NCBI RefSeq assembly: GCF_018729455.1
Contig: NZ_JAHHZF010000007.1
Span: 1-64,000 of the forward strand
DNA length: 64,000 nucleotides
DNA from: Prosthecodimorpha staleyi
GTDB taxonomy: Bacteria > Pseudomonadota > Alphaproteobacteria > Rhizobiales > Ancalomicrobiaceae
Reading direction: 5' to 3'
This document shows, piece after piece, positions 11,249 through 21,114 of the stretch. Both the position numbers and the translations under genes were made by a program. Under the pieces are notes generated by a model. That model did not search any database, had not been told where the DNA came from, and saw only the letters and a program-made list of their open reading frames with translations. Positions within the stretch are counted from its first letter, which is position 1; each line of letters opens with the position of its first letter.

Positions 11249-12037
11249 ATGGAGATGCGCATCGCCGGCCTCTACCGCTATCCGGTCAAGGGATTCTCGC
11301 CCGAGGCACTCGACCGCACCGATCTCGCCCCCGGCATGACCGTACCGTGGGACCGCGCCTTCGCGGTCGAGAACGGCGCCTCGGGCTTCGACCCGGCCAA
11401 TCCCGGCTATTTCCCGAAGATCCGCTTCCTGATGCTGATGAAGAATGCCGGCGTGGCCCGGTTGCGCACCCGCTTCGATCCGGAGAGCCGGCATTTCGCC
11501 ATCACGGAAGACGGCGTCCTTCTGGCGGAAGGCGGGCTCGATACGCCGGAAGGCCGCGCCGCCATCGAAACCTTCCTGGCCGCGCGCTTCGCGGACGAAC
11601 TGCGCGGGGCGCCGCGCATCCTGGCCGCTCCGGGCCACAGTTTCTCCGACGTCGCCGCCAAGGTGCTGCACCTCGTCAATCTGGACAGCCTGCGCGATCT
11701 GGAACGCCAGCTCGGCCGGCCGGTCGATCCCTTGCGCTTCCGCGCCAATCTCTATGTCGAGGGCCTGCCGGCCTGGTCGGAATTCGACCTGGTCGGCCGC
11801 ACGATTGTGGCAGCCGGCGTCGCCTTCGAGGGCGTCAAACGGACCGAGCGCTGCGCCGCCACCAATGTCGACCCGACGACCGGCGAACGCGACATGACCA
11901 TCCCGCGCAGCCTGATGGGCCTCTACGGCCATACCGATTTCGGCATCTATGTCCGTGTCACGCGCGGCGGCACGCTTTCGGTCGGCGACAGGATGGCGGC
12001 GGACCTGCCGCAACGCACTGCCGAATTGCCGTTCTGA
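11249..12037 (+). CDS. MOSC domain protein (molybdenum cofactor sulfurase C-terminal-like)
   Basis: The N-terminal beta-barrel domain begins 'IAGLYRYPVKGFSPEAL', typical of MOSC_N. The MOSC domain follows from about residue 120. The key cysteine region 'KRTERCAATNVDPTTGERD' is intact (19 residues), with the conserved Cys thought to handle sulfur or molybdenum-cofactor transfer. The protein has 262 residues and no signal peptide. Family members take part in molybdenum-cofactor enzyme maturation or in reduction of N-hydroxylated compounds; the specific role cannot be told. The start ATG 11249 has 'gggag' upstream. The gene is convergent with the DUF4167 gene across a shared terminator. Confidence 0.88.
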   Translation: MEMRIAGLYRYPVKGFSPEALDRTDLAPGMTVPWDRAFAVENGASGFDPANPGYFPKIRFLMLMKNAGVARLRTRFDPESRHFAITEDGVLLAEGGLDTPEGRAAIETFLAARFADELRGAPRILAAPGHSFSDVAAKVLHLVNLDSLRDLERQLGRPVDPLRFRANLYVEGLPAWSEFDLVGRTIVAAGVAFEGVKRTERCAATNVDPTTGERDMTIPRSLMGLYGHTDFGIYVRVTRGGTLSVGDRMAADLPQRTAELPF

Positions 12038-12125
12038 CCCCCGGCGCCTGCCGGATCGAACGGCCGACCGCATCCCCGCCGCCCGTGGCGCCCCGGCCGG
12101 ACATGCTGCATCACCCGAAAGCAAG

Positions 12126-12155
12126 CGGGGCCCGGATCGTTCGATCCGGGCCCCG
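12126..12155. terminator. bidirectional hairpin terminator
   Basis: A perfect 14-bp inverted repeat (cggggcccggatcg / cgatccgggccccg) with a 2-nt loop lies between the convergent MOSC and DUF4167 genes. It is likely to end transcription from both sides, although neither flank has a long T run. Confidence 0.75.
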
Positions 12156-12187
12156 TCTCATATCGGTCTTCGCTGTTGGCGAAAGGC

Positions 12188-13423
12188 TCAGTCGTCGGCC
12201 CCGGTCGGCTCGGGCGCCGCCTCGACGGCGACCGCCTTGCGGGTCCGCGTGCGCGGCGCCGCCGGAGCGGCGGCGGGCGTCGCCTCGGTGGCCGGAGCCG
12301 CCGCAGCGGCGCGGGTGCGACGCTTCTTCACCGGCGCTTCGGCTTCGCGCGGCGCCCCGGTGATGAAGGGCGGCAGATCGCTGGCCGGCTCGACCGCCGG
12401 CGCTGTCACGACCGGAGCCACGGCCACCGGAGCGGCCACGACCGAGGTCGCCACGGGCTCAATCACCCGCTCCTCGACCACCGGCTGCTCGTGACGCTCG
12501 CCGCGCGGCTCATAGGCCGGTTCCGGACGGCGTTCGCCGCGCGGTTCGCGATATTCACGCGGCTCACGGCTCTCCCGCGGTTCGCGATCGCCCCGGAACT
12601 CGCGCGGCTCCCGGTTCTCGCGCGGCGGACGGCCTTCGCGATCCTCGAAGCGCGGTTCGTAGGGGCGCTGCTGGCCACGGTCCGGCCGATCCTGCCGCTC
12701 GTAGCGGCCTTCCGGACGCTCGCCGCGCATGTCGGGACCGCGCTCGGCGCGCGGATCGGGACCCCGCTCGCCGCGTTGATCCGGTCCGCGCTCGCCGCGC
12801 ATGTCCGGGCCACGCTCACCGCGCGGATCGGGGCCGCGATCGTTGCGATCGCGATACGGACGGCCGCTGCCGTTGTGGCGCTGGCGGTCACCGAACCGGT
12901 CCCGGTTGCCGTCGCGATCGCGTCCTTCCCGCTCGCGGCCGTCGCGGTCGCGATTGCCGTCGCGCATCTCGCGCGGCTGGTAGGGCGCCCGCTCCGGCAG
13001 CACCGGCTGCGGCTGGGACGCGAGATCCTCGACATAGGGTTGCGGCTGCTCGATCACGGCCGGCGTCGGACGGAAGTCCGCGCTGGTATCCACGTCATCC
13101 TCGTAGTCCTCGTCCTCGGACTGGATGTCGGTGCGCATGATGGTGATCGGCTGCTGCAGCTGCGCCTGCGCGGCTGCAATGATCCGATAGTAGTGCTCGG
13201 CGTGCTGCATGTAGTTTTCGGCCAGCACCCGGTCGCCACTTGCCGATGCGTCGCGAGAAAGCGCGACATACTTTTCGGCGATATGCAGAGCCGTGCCCCG
13301 GACCTTTACGTCCGGACCGTTGGACTCATAGCTCCGCGTCAGCGGGTTGGGGCCTTTGCGGTTGCTGTTGTTGCTATTGTTGCCCCGCCCCCGCATCCTC
13401 TGCTTTGGATTTCCTTGTCTCAT
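12188..13423 (-). CDS. DUF4167 domain protein, low-complexity RNA-binding candidate
   Basis: The N-terminal DUF4167 domain (about residues 1-90) begins 'MRQGNPKQRMRGRGNN' and includes 'VRGTALHIAEKYVALSRDA' and 'AENYMQHAEHYYRI'. The long C-terminal part is disordered and strongly charged, rich in Arg, Glu, Gly, Pro and Asp. It contains tandem 'RGERGPD' units and 'REPREFR'-type runs, and ends with an Ala/Thr/Arg tail. The family is common in Alphaproteobacteria; the nucleic-acid-binding role is inferred from composition. I place the start at ATG 13423, where the conserved domain begins, rather than at the in-frame codon 33 residues earlier. It is transcribed towards the terminator at 12126. Confidence 0.85.
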   Translation of the reverse strand: MRQGNPKQRMRGRGNNSNNSNRKGPNPLTRSYESNGPDVKVRGTALHIAEKYVALSRDASASGDRVLAENYMQHAEHYYRIIAAAQAQLQQPITIMRTDIQSEDEDYEDDVDTSADFRPTPAVIEQPQPYVEDLASQPQPVLPERAPYQPREMRDGNRDRDGREREGRDRDGNRDRFGDRQRHNGSGRPYRDRNDRGPDPRGERGPDMRGERGPDQRGERGPDPRAERGPDMRGERPEGRYERQDRPDRGQQRPYEPRFEDREGRPPRENREPREFRGDREPRESREPREYREPRGERRPEPAYEPRGERHEQPVVEERVIEPVATSVVAAPVAVAPVVTAPAVEPASDLPPFITGAPREAEAPVKKRRTRAAAAAPATEATPAAAPAAPRTRTRKAVAVEAAPEPTGADD

Positions 13424-14146
13424 CTGACCGTGGTCTCGTCCGGGAACTGAGAGTAGGGTCCCGCCGCCCGCATGAGATCTCGCGAATGCTCCGAGATCGG
13501 ACGGGATGGACCAAGCCGCCACGCGAGGGTCGGCCGGGCCTTACGGGTACGACTTTCGGCAGGCGCATCGGCCGGCCATTCCATCCGCCGCTTCGAAGCT
13601 CTCGCGATCCTGGCCATCGCGCACGCGACACCAGGAATTGCGATCGTTCGATCCGCGGTCGGCCTTGTCATGATCGGCGCTCTGCCGATCTTTCCTGTCG
13701 CCGCCGGCCCGTGCCATGGCCGAAACGTCGATCCGATACCGATACGACGCCCCCGGCGACCGAAATTCGATGACCCGAGGCCTGCCGGTGCGAGACAAGC
13801 ATCCACGACGGAACGCGTCCCGGAAGCAGTCCGAACCTGGGCATATCTTTCGACGAGATCCGGTCGATCCACTTCGGTCGATCCAACGGCGACCTGCGCT
13901 CTTCACACCGCTTACGGAACACGTCCCTCGCTGCACCCCCGAGAAACCTTCTGAAGAGGCAGCCCGGAAAGTCGCTGATCCGTAGAGAATGCGGTGAACC
14001 GTTCGCCGGTGTTACGTATCGGCGCGAGTGAACCTAGCGGCTCCCGCGTGATTTTCCAAGGGCTATTTTCAACGCCGTGGCCGGAAATCCGGCCATTTCC
14101 AGCGAGATGCGGCCGGCGTTCGGCCGGCCCGACGGCGCGCGGCCCG
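13424..14146. other. gene-free stretch between prmC and the DUF4167 gene
   Basis: About 720 bases without a supportable gene. Open frames on both strands lack domains and have the arginine-rich composition expected of noncoding high-GC DNA. Since both flanking genes are on the minus strand, the right part holds the prmC 3' region and the left part probably holds a long leader and promoter for the DUF4167 gene. I recognised no riboswitch or RNA motif. Confidence 0.45.
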
Positions 14147-15049
14147 TCACGCCGCAAAGCCGGCGACAACGCGGTCGTTTCCGCCCGCATCGGCGACAAC
14201 CGTGATTCGGGTCAGGCCGGCCCGCGCGAACAGATCCGGCACGCTGCGGCCCTGGTCGTAGCCGATCTCGACCGCGAGCGCCGCACCCGGGACCAAGGCC
14301 GCGGCCGAACGCGCCGCCAAGGCGCGATAGGCATCGAGCCCGTCTTCGCCGCCGTCGAGCGCCAGAATCGGATCGTGCAGCCGGACCTCGGGCGCCAGGC
14401 CGCCGATCACCGCCCGCGCGATATAGGGCGGGTTCGAGACGATCAGGTCGAAGCGTCCCGGCGCGAGGGCGTCGGCAAACGACGCGCGCAGCAGCGCGGC
14501 GCGGTCGGCGAGACCGAGCGCGGCCAGATTGCCGGCTGCGACCGCCAGCGCCCCGGCCGCCAGATCGGTGCCGATGCCGAAGGCCCCGGGATAGTCCGTC
14601 AGGATCGCGGCCAGGACGGCGCCGGAGCCGGTGCCGAGATCGGCGACGACGGGCGCCGGGTTGCCGGACCGGCGCAGCAGGTCGAGCGCGACGGCGACCA
14701 GCGTCTCGGTATCCGGGCGCGGTACCAGCGTGTCGGGACCGAGGCGGAACGGCAGGCCCCAGAATTCCTGCTCGCCGAACAGCCGCGCGATCGGCGCCCC
14801 GGCCAGGCGGCGACCCGCGAGATCCGTCAACGCGGCGGCGTCGGCGGCGCTGAGTTGCCGGTCGGCGGCGCGGATGAGGCCGGTCAGATCGAGCCCGAGC
14901 AGGCCGCGCGCGATCAGCCGGGCATCGAGATCAGGCGTTTCGAATCCGGCCGCCGCAAAGGCCCGACGCATGGCCAACACCGCCGCATCAAGGCGCATCC
15001 CGGCTGCAAGCTCGACGGGTGGCGCAGCGCGATCGGCCTCGCCGGACAC
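14147..15049 (-). CDS. prmC: peptide chain release factor N5-glutamine methyltransferase
   Basis: PrmC methylates the glutamine of the GGQ motif of release factors RF1 and RF2 using S-adenosylmethionine. The N-terminal helical domain (about 1-95) is followed by the methyltransferase domain with motif I 'VADLGTGSGAVLAAI' and the catalytic 'IVSNPPYIAR'. The length of 300 residues is normal. Its start lies 4 bases after the prfA stop on the same strand, so the enzyme is co-expressed with its substrate, as in many bacteria. The predicted N-terminus before 'MRLDAAVLAMRRAF' is poorly conserved, so the true start could be that downstream Met. Confidence 0.96.
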   Translation of the reverse strand: MSGEADRAAPPVELAAGMRLDAAVLAMRRAFAAAGFETPDLDARLIARGLLGLDLTGLIRAADRQLSAADAAALTDLAGRRLAGAPIARLFGEQEFWGLPFRLGPDTLVPRPDTETLVAVALDLLRRSGNPAPVVADLGTGSGAVLAAILTDYPGAFGIGTDLAAGALAVAAGNLAALGLADRAALLRASFADALAPGRFDLIVSNPPYIARAVIGGLAPEVRLHDPILALDGGEDGLDAYRALAARSAAALVPGAALAVEIGYDQGRSVPDLFARAGLTRITVVADAGGNDRVVAGFAA

Positions 15050-15053
15050 GGCG

Positions 15054-16127
15054 TCAGCCCTGGTCGGCGGCGAGCAGGCTCGCCTGGTGTTCGGTCACCA
15101 GCGGGTCGATCACCTCGTCGAGCGCCTCGCCGGTCAGGATTTCCGGCAGCTTGTAGAGGGTCAGGTTGATGCGGTGGTCGGTCACCCGGCCCTGGCCGAA
15201 ATTGTAGGTCCGGATGCGCTCGGAGCGGTCGCCTGAACCGACCTGGCTCTTGCGCGACTCGGCCCGCGCAGCGGCGGCCCGCTCGCGCTCGGCCTCGTAG
15301 ATGCGCGCCCGGACCAGTTTCATGGCCTTGGCCTTGTTCTGGTGCTGGGAGCGCTCGTCCTGCATGGCAACGACCACGCCGGTCGGGATATGAGTGATCC
15401 GCACCGCGCTCTCGGTCTTGTTGACATGCTGGCCGCCGGCCCCGGAGGCGCGGAAATAGTCGATGCGCAGATCGGCGTCGTTGATCTCGACGTCGACATC
15501 CTCCGCCTCCGGCAAAACCGCGACGGTCGCGGCGGAGGTATGGATGCGCCCGCTCGATTCCGTCGCCGGCACCCGCTGCACGCGGTGCACCCCGGATTCG
15601 AATTTCAGCCGCGCGAACACGCCCCGGCCCGTGATCGAGGCGACGATCTCCTTGTAGCCGCCCATTTCGCCTTCGCTTGCCGAAAGCACCTCGACCTTCC
15701 AGCCGTGCAGGGCGGCATGGCGCTCATACATGCGGAACAGATCGCCGGCGAACAGCGCAGCCTCGTCGCCGCCGGTACCGGCACGCACCTCCAGGATCGC
15801 GCTCATCTCATCGGCCGCGTCCTTGGGCAGGAGCAGGACGGCGACCTCCCGCTCCAGGGCCTCGACGGCCGCCGCCGCATCCGCCCGCTCCGCCTCCGCC
15901 ATGGCGCGCATCTCGGCGTCGGTTGCCGGGTCGGCGATCAGTTCGTCGATGCCCGCGCGCTCGGCCTCCGCGGCGATCAGCGCGCGCACCTTGGCGACGA
16001 CCGGCTGCAGTTCGGCATAGTCCTTGGCAAGCTGGACATAGCTGTCGGAATCCGTCCCGCCCGCCATGCGGGCTTCCAGGACGGCGAAGCGGTCGAGCAA
16101 CTGATCGAGTTTGTCGCGAGGGAGCAT
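15054..16127 (-). CDS. prfA: peptide chain release factor 1
   Basis: RF1 recognises UAA and UAG stop codons and triggers peptide release. The GGQ motif is visible in '[20 protein letters not shown]', and the following '[13 protein letters not shown]' is typical of class I release factors. The N-terminal coiled-coil domain covers about residues 1-100, and the 357-residue length is normal. It sits between ptsP and prmC in one run of minus-strand genes. The ATG at 16127 starts '[20 protein letters not shown]', the usual RF1 beginning. Confidence 0.98.
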   Translation of the reverse strand: MLPRDKLDQLLDRFAVLEARMAGGTDSDSYVQLAKDYAELQPVVAKVRALIAAEAERAGIDELIADPATDAEMRAMAEAERADAAAAVEALEREVAVLLLPKDAADEMSAILEVRAGTGGDEAALFAGDLFRMYERHAALHGWKVEVLSASEGEMGGYKEIVASITGRGVFARLKFESGVHRVQRVPATESSGRIHTSAATVAVLPEAEDVDVEINDADLRIDYFRASGAGGQHVNKTESAVRITHIPTGVVVAMQDERSQHQNKAKAMKLVRARIYEAERERAAAARAESRKSQVGSGDRSERIRTYNFGQGRVTDHRINLTLYKLPEILTGEALDEVIDPLVTEHQASLLAADQG

Positions 16128-16187
16128 GTCTGGCCGGGAACGGGAACACGGGACGCGGGCGAGCGGGCGGGTGGGCAGGAAGGCCCG

Positions 16188-18461
16188 CTAGACCGGGATG
16201 CCCTGTTCCTCCGAATAGCCGCGCAGGAAATGGCGCAGATCGCCGGGCGGGCGGCCCGGTTCCAGTCGGCTCAGGAAGCGCGCCCTCAGGCGCGACAAAT
16301 CGGATTCCAGCACCATGGCCTTGACCGGACCGATCGAGGCGGGCGCCATCGAAATCGAGCGGTAGCCGAGCGCCAGCAGGGCGAGGGCTTCCAGCGGCCG
16401 CCCGGCCAGTTCACCGCACAGCGTGATCGGCACGTGATGCTCGGCCGCCTTGTCGGCGATGATCTTCAGCATGCGCAGGAAAGGCAACGACAAGGGGTCG
16501 TAGCGCGAGGCGACGCGGGTATTGCCGCGGTCCGACGCCATGGTGAACTGCATCAGGTCGTTGGAGCCGACCGAAGCGAAATGCACGACGCGGAACAGTT
16601 CGTCGAGCTGGAAGACCAGCGACGGCACCTCGATCATGACGCCGAGCTTGACGGAGGCCGGCAGTGGGTGGCCGTGGCGCTTCAGGAAGGTCTTCTCGCG
16701 CTCGACCATGGCCTGCGCGCGCAGGAACTCGCCGACCTCGGTCACCATCGGGAACATCAGGCGCAGTTCGCGATCGCCGGCAGCCTTGAGCAGCGCGCGG
16801 ATCTGGGTGCGCAGCAGGCCGGGCCGGTCGAGGCCGAGGCGGATCGCGCGCCAGCCCATGGCCGGGTTCTCCTCCTCCTCGAGCGCCCGCACATAGGGCA
16901 GCACCTTGTCGCCGCCGATATCGAGCGAGCGGAAGGTGACCGGCCGGTCGCCGGCCGCCACCAGCACCTGACGGTAGAGCTGCTCCTGCTCGCTCATCTT
17001 CGGGAAGGAGGAGGCGACCATGAACTGCAACTCGGTGCGGAACAGGCCGATGCCGGCCGCCCCGGATTCGTCGAGATGCGGCAGGTCGACCAGCAGGCCG
17101 GCATTGAGCAGCATCTGGACGTCGGTGCCGTCCTTGGTCATCGCCGGCCGCGAGCGCAGGCGCCGGTACTGCGCCTGCCGGCGGGCGCGGAAGCGCACCT
17201 TCTCGGCATAGGCATGTTCGACATCGGCAGGCGGGCGCAGATGCACCAGCCCGGCTTCGCCGTCGACGATCATGGCGTCGCCGACCTCGACCAGCGACAC
17301 GACCCCGCTCAGCTGGCCGACCACCGCGATGCCGAGCGCGCGCGCCACGATGGCGACATGGCTGGTGGTGGCGCCCTCCTCCAGCACGACGCCGCGCAGG
17401 CGTTCGCGGTCGTAGTCGAACAGCTCGGCCGCGCCCATGCTGCGTGCGACGACGATCGCGTCCTTGGGCAGGATGCCGGCGGTCGGTCCGTGCGGACGAC
17501 CCATCAATTCGCGCAGGAGCCGGTTGGCCAGCGCGTCGAAATCGTGCAGCCGGTCGCGCAAGTAAGGGTCGGTCTGGCGCAGCATGCGCGCGCGGGTGTC
17601 CGACTGGACCTTCTCGACGGCGGCCTCGGCGGTCAGGCCGTTACGGACCGCCTCCTCCATCTTGCGCACCCAGCCGCGATCGTAGGCGAACATGCGGTAG
17701 GCTTCGAGCACGTCGAGATGTTCGCCGGGCGTCGCCACCTCGGAGCGCGAGATCAGGTCGTCGACCGAGATGCGCAGCTTCTCGATGGCGGCTTCCAGCC
17801 GGGCCAGTTCCCGGTTCGGATCGTCGGCGATCAGCGCGGAAACGACCACGCGCGGCTCGTGCAGCACGGCATGGCCGAGCGCGACGCCGTCGCACAGGCC
17901 GACGCCTTCGAGCTGCATCGGCCGGCGCAGGTCGAGCGCGCCGCCGGAGACCCGGGCGAGCGGCTCCAGGCCGCCGGCCGCAATCATCTCGGCGATGATC
18001 ATCGAGATGGTCTGGAGGGCTTCGACCTCCTCGTCCATGTAGGTCCGGTGGGACTTGTTCTGGACGACGAGCACGCCGAGGGTCCGGCCGGCGCGCAGGA
18101 TCGGCACGCCCAGGAAGGCGTTGTACATTTCCTCGCCGGTCTCGGGCTTGTAGGCGAAGGCCGGATGGACCTGCGCGTTGGCGAGGTTGAGGAAGCGGGC
18201 TTCGGCGGCGATCAGGCCGACCAGGCCTTCGCCGACCTTGAGGGCGGTATGGTGCACCGCCTCGCGCTTCAGGCCGACGGTGGCGTAGAGCTCCAGCGTC
18301 TCGTCGGCGCGCAGCACATAGACCGAGCAGACCTCGGCCACCATGTTGTTGGCGATCTGCTCGACGATCTTGTCGAGCCGCTCCTGCGCGCTGATGGGCT
18401 CAGCCATCACCTCGCGCAGGCGGCGGAGCAGCACGCGCGGCGCCGCGAGGGACCCCCGCAT
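16188..18461 (-). CDS. ptsP: phosphoenolpyruvate-protein phosphotransferase PtsP (EI-Ntr)
   Basis: This is the first enzyme of the nitrogen-related phosphotransferase system. It passes phosphate from PEP to the Npr protein and so links nitrogen and carbon status to regulation. A GAF domain occupies roughly residues 30-165 and should sense glutamine or 2-oxoglutarate. The EI domains follow, with the phospho-histidine segment 'EGATTSHVAIVARALGIAVV' and the PEP-binding TIM barrel containing 'GIGLFRTELQFM' and 'GSNDLMQF'. I moved the start to ATG 18461 because GGGAGG lies 7 bases upstream; the open frame extends 45 codons further but with noncoding composition. It lies between lysC and prfA. Confidence 0.95.
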   Translation of the reverse strand: MRGSLAAPRVLLRRLREVMAEPISAQERLDKIVEQIANNMVAEVCSVYVLRADETLELYATVGLKREAVHHTALKVGEGLVGLIAAEARFLNLANAQVHPAFAYKPETGEEMYNAFLGVPILRAGRTLGVLVVQNKSHRTYMDEEVEALQTISMIIAEMIAAGGLEPLARVSGGALDLRRPMQLEGVGLCDGVALGHAVLHEPRVVVSALIADDPNRELARLEAAIEKLRISVDDLISRSEVATPGEHLDVLEAYRMFAYDRGWVRKMEEAVRNGLTAEAAVEKVQSDTRARMLRQTDPYLRDRLHDFDALANRLLRELMGRPHGPTAGILPKDAIVVARSMGAAELFDYDRERLRGVVLEEGATTSHVAIVARALGIAVVGQLSGVVSLVEVGDAMIVDGEAGLVHLRPPADVEHAYAEKVRFRARRQAQYRRLRSRPAMTKDGTDVQMLLNAGLLVDLPHLDESGAAGIGLFRTELQFMVASSFPKMSEQEQLYRQVLVAAGDRPVTFRSLDIGGDKVLPYVRALEEEENPAMGWRAIRLGLDRPGLLRTQIRALLKAAGDRELRLMFPMVTEVGEFLRAQAMVEREKTFLKRHGHPLPASVKLGVMIEVPSLVFQLDELFRVVHFASVGSNDLMQFTMASDRGNTRVASRYDPLSLPFLRMLKIIADKAAEHHVPITLCGELAGRPLEALALLALGYRSISMAPASIGPVKAMVLESDLSRLRARFLSRLEPGRPPGDLRHFLRGYSEEQGIPV

Positions 18462-18540
18462 CGTCAGCTCCCTCCCTGGTGGTGGCCGGACCGCCCGACC
18501 GGACGGTCCCCCGGCGCGGATCACGCTCCGCGCATCTGCC

Positions 18541-19794
18541 TCAATGCTTATCGAGACCGTAGACGGAATGCAAAGTCCGAACGGCCAGTTCGGCATAGGC
18601 TGCGTCGATCAGCACAGAGATCTTGATCTCGGAGGTGGTGATCGCGCGGATGTTGATGCCCTTGGAGGCGAGCGCCTGGAAGCACTGGGCCGCCACGCCG
18701 GCATGGCTGCGCATGCCGATGCCGATCACCGACACCTTCACCACGTCGCCCGAGCTCTGCACGTTGGTGGCGCCGATCTTCGCCATGGCGGCGTCGAGCA
18801 CCGCGCGCGCCCGGTCGTGATCGGCATTCGGCACCGTGAAGGTGATGTCGGTGGTCGAGCCGTCGGCGGAGGTGTTCTGAACGATCATGTCGACATTGAT
18901 GCCGGCATCGGCGAGCGGGCCGAACACGGCGGCGGCGACGCCCGGCTTGTCGGCGACGTTCCGAAGCGAGACCTGCGCCTCGTCCTTGGAATAGGCGATG
19001 CCGGTGACGACTTGGGTTTCCACGATCTCATCCTCGTCGCAAATCAGGGTGCCGGGGGGATTGCCGTTCTGGTCGACGCCGACCGCTGCCGGGTCGTCGA
19101 AGCTCGACCGGACGAAAGTGCGGACCTTCTTGACCATGGCCAGTTCGACGGAGCGCACCTGCAGCACCTTGGCGCCGAGCGAGGCCATTTCGAGCATCTC
19201 CTCGAAGGCGATCTTTTCGAGGCGGCGGGCCTTCGGCACCATGCGCGGGTCGGTCGTGTAGACGCCGTCGACATCGGTATAGATGTCGCAGCGATCGGCC
19301 TTGATGGCGGCGGCGATCGCCACAGCGGAGGTGTCCGAACCGCCGCGGCCAAGCGTGGCGATGCGGTTGTCGGGCGCGATGCCCTGGAAGCCGGCGATCA
19401 CGGCCACCTGGCCGCCGGCGATGCGGCTGGTCAGGAATTCGCCGTCGATCTCCATGATCCGCGCCGCTCCGTGCTGACGGTCGGTCTTGAGCGGGATCTG
19501 CCAGCCCTGCCAGGAGCGCGCCTCGATGCCCATGTCCTGCAGCACGATGGCGAGCAGGCCCGAGGTGACCTGTTCGCCCGACGCCACCACCGCATCATAT
19601 TCGCGTGCGTCGTGCAGCGCCGAGGCTTCCTTGCAGTAGGCCACCAGCTGATTGGTCACGCCGGACATGGCGGAGACCACCACCGCCACCTGATGGCCGG
19701 CATCGACCTCGCGTTTGACATGCCGCGCCACGTTCCGGATGCGCTCGATATTGGCGACGGACGTGCCGCCGAACTTCATCACCAGACGGGCCAT
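18541..19794 (-). CDS. lysC: aspartate kinase
   Basis: LysC phosphorylates aspartate in the first step of lysine, methionine and threonine synthesis. The kinase domain opens with the invariant 'VMKFGGTSVANIERI'. Conserved features include 'GRGGSDTSAVAIA' and the aspartate-binding region 'DVDGVYTTDPRMVPKARR'. Two C-terminal ACT domains (about residues 265-410) would mediate feedback inhibition by lysine and threonine. The 417-residue length matches monofunctional aspartokinases. The gene leads the minus-strand set lysC, ptsP, prfA, prmC. Confidence 0.98.
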   Translation of the reverse strand: MARLVMKFGGTSVANIERIRNVARHVKREVDAGHQVAVVVSAMSGVTNQLVAYCKEASALHDAREYDAVVASGEQVTSGLLAIVLQDMGIEARSWQGWQIPLKTDRQHGAARIMEIDGEFLTSRIAGGQVAVIAGFQGIAPDNRIATLGRGGSDTSAVAIAAAIKADRCDIYTDVDGVYTTDPRMVPKARRLEKIAFEEMLEMASLGAKVLQVRSVELAMVKKVRTFVRSSFDDPAAVGVDQNGNPPGTLICDEDEIVETQVVTGIAYSKDEAQVSLRNVADKPGVAAAVFGPLADAGINVDMIVQNTSADGSTTDITFTVPNADHDRARAVLDAAMAKIGATNVQSSGDVVKVSVIGIGMRSHAGVAAQCFQALASKGINIRAITTSEIKISVLIDAAYAELAVRTLHSVYGLDKH

Positions 19795-19985
19795 GGAAAG
19801 GTCACTTCGCGAAGATCGGAACGGAATGCGCGGTCGGACGGCGTCCGAGGCGCGGCGATGCTGATACAGGACCCGCCCGGGAGGCGCAACATGCGGGGCA
19901 ATCCGCCGTCATACGGGCTGGATCGAGATGCGACGGCCGGGCTACTGTCCGCGCCTTGCGGCTCAAGGATATCGGAGGGGAATCG

Positions 19986-21002
19986 TTGCCTTTTCGTCTA
20001 GTCCGGTCGGTCCGCAGGCTCTTCGCCCCTTCCACTGACAAGCCCGATCGGAAAGCGGCAAGACGCGAAGCCCTCGCCGCGGAGGCGCAGGTCAATGCCG
20101 GCATCGTCGCCGCAACGCCGGTCCTGCGCGACATGTTCGACCTGACGCCGCACTATCTGCCTTGCGACGAGCCCTTCCCGCTGTTCAACACGGCCGCCCT
20201 GAGCACCGAGACCGGCTTCCTGATGCTGGCCCGCAGTTGCAACAGCCTGTGCCTGAACGACGGCACCTATATCCATCGTGACCCGTCGGAGCGGACCAGC
20301 GTCAACATCCTGTTCGAAACCGACGGCGATCTGCAGATCACGCGCCGGCAGCGTCTCGACAACTCGCTGGCCGAGGCGGCCCTGGGGCCGGGAGCGATCG
20401 AGGACATTCGTCTCTTCGCCTGGCGCGGCGCGATCTGGGGCCTGGGCGCCTGGGTCCAATGGATCGATGCGACGCGATACCGTGCCGAGCAGGTCGTGAT
20501 CCGGATCGAAGGCGGCCGGATCGTGGAGGCCCATCCGATCCCGTCGCCAGGCGGCGCGCGGATCGAAAAGAACTGGGTGCCGCTGGTCGCCGGCGACGAT
20601 CTGTTCCTGGTCCAAAGCCTGGCGCCGCTGCATATTCATCGCTTCGAAGCCGGTCGCATCGTCACCCACAAGGGCGATGCGCCAGCGGGGAAGGAATTCC
20701 CCCTCCGGGGCGGCACGCCGTTCATCCCCTTCCGCGGCCACCATCTGAGCCTGGCCCATCAGGCGCCGCGGCGCGCCAATGGCAAGATCTACTATCTGCA
20801 CCAGTTCGTGCTGCTCGATGCGCAGCTCGACCTGATCGAGATCAGCGATCCCTTCTTCATCCAGCGCCGCGGCATCGAATTCGCCTGCGGCCTGCAGCCG
20901 CTCGACGCGGAGGCGCTGCTGTTGACCTACGGCGTCTCCGACCGGCGCGCTGCCCATGCCCGCCTGCCGATCCGCGCCGTCGAACGCTTCTGCGTGATCT
21001 GA
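19986..21002 (+). CDS. GH130-like beta-propeller protein of unknown substrate
   Basis: About 338 residues, without signal peptide or membrane segment. The strand-rich pattern and the motifs '[10 protein letters not shown]', '[10 protein letters not shown]', 'YYLHQFVLL' and 'RGIEFACGL...LLLTYGVSD' resemble the five-bladed propeller of the GH130 mannoside phosphorylases and related proteins found with glycan-processing genes. I do not see enough to predict catalysis. TTG 19986 is the likely start because GGAGGGG lies 5 bases upstream; the frame remains open to 19956. The gene lies between lysC and ubiG, which often adjoin directly in Rhizobiales, so it may be an insertion into that neighbourhood. 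Confidence 0.6.
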   Translation: MPFRLVRSVRRLFAPSTDKPDRKAARREALAAEAQVNAGIVAATPVLRDMFDLTPHYLPCDEPFPLFNTAALSTETGFLMLARSCNSLCLNDGTYIHRDPSERTSVNILFETDGDLQITRRQRLDNSLAEAALGPGAIEDIRLFAWRGAIWGLGAWVQWIDATRYRAEQVVIRIEGGRIVEAHPIPSPGGARIEKNWVPLVAGDDLFLVQSLAPLHIHRFEAGRIVTHKGDAPAGKEFPLRGGTPFIPFRGHHLSLAHQAPRRANGKIYYLHQFVLLDAQLDLIEISDPFFIQRRGIEFACGLQPLDAEALLLTYGVSDRRAAHARLPIRAVERFCVI

Positions 21003-21114
21003 ACGGCCCCTGCCCGGTCTCCGGACATCCACGGGTGTTGTTGCGTTTCGCGACAAGCGCCTTGACCCCGGCGGCCCGCGGACTACCCTCCCGGCCGAGC
21101 CGAAAGGACCGATC

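Noticed and set aside
12720-12830. A direct-repeat cluster that at first resembles a CRISPR or minisatellite
   Set aside because: The repeats are in-frame RGERGPD codons of the DUF4167 protein, without unique spacers of constant length.
15342-18626. A 1,094-codon plus-strand open frame
   Set aside because: It lies opposite prfA and ptsP, both of which are certain, and has antisense-type composition.
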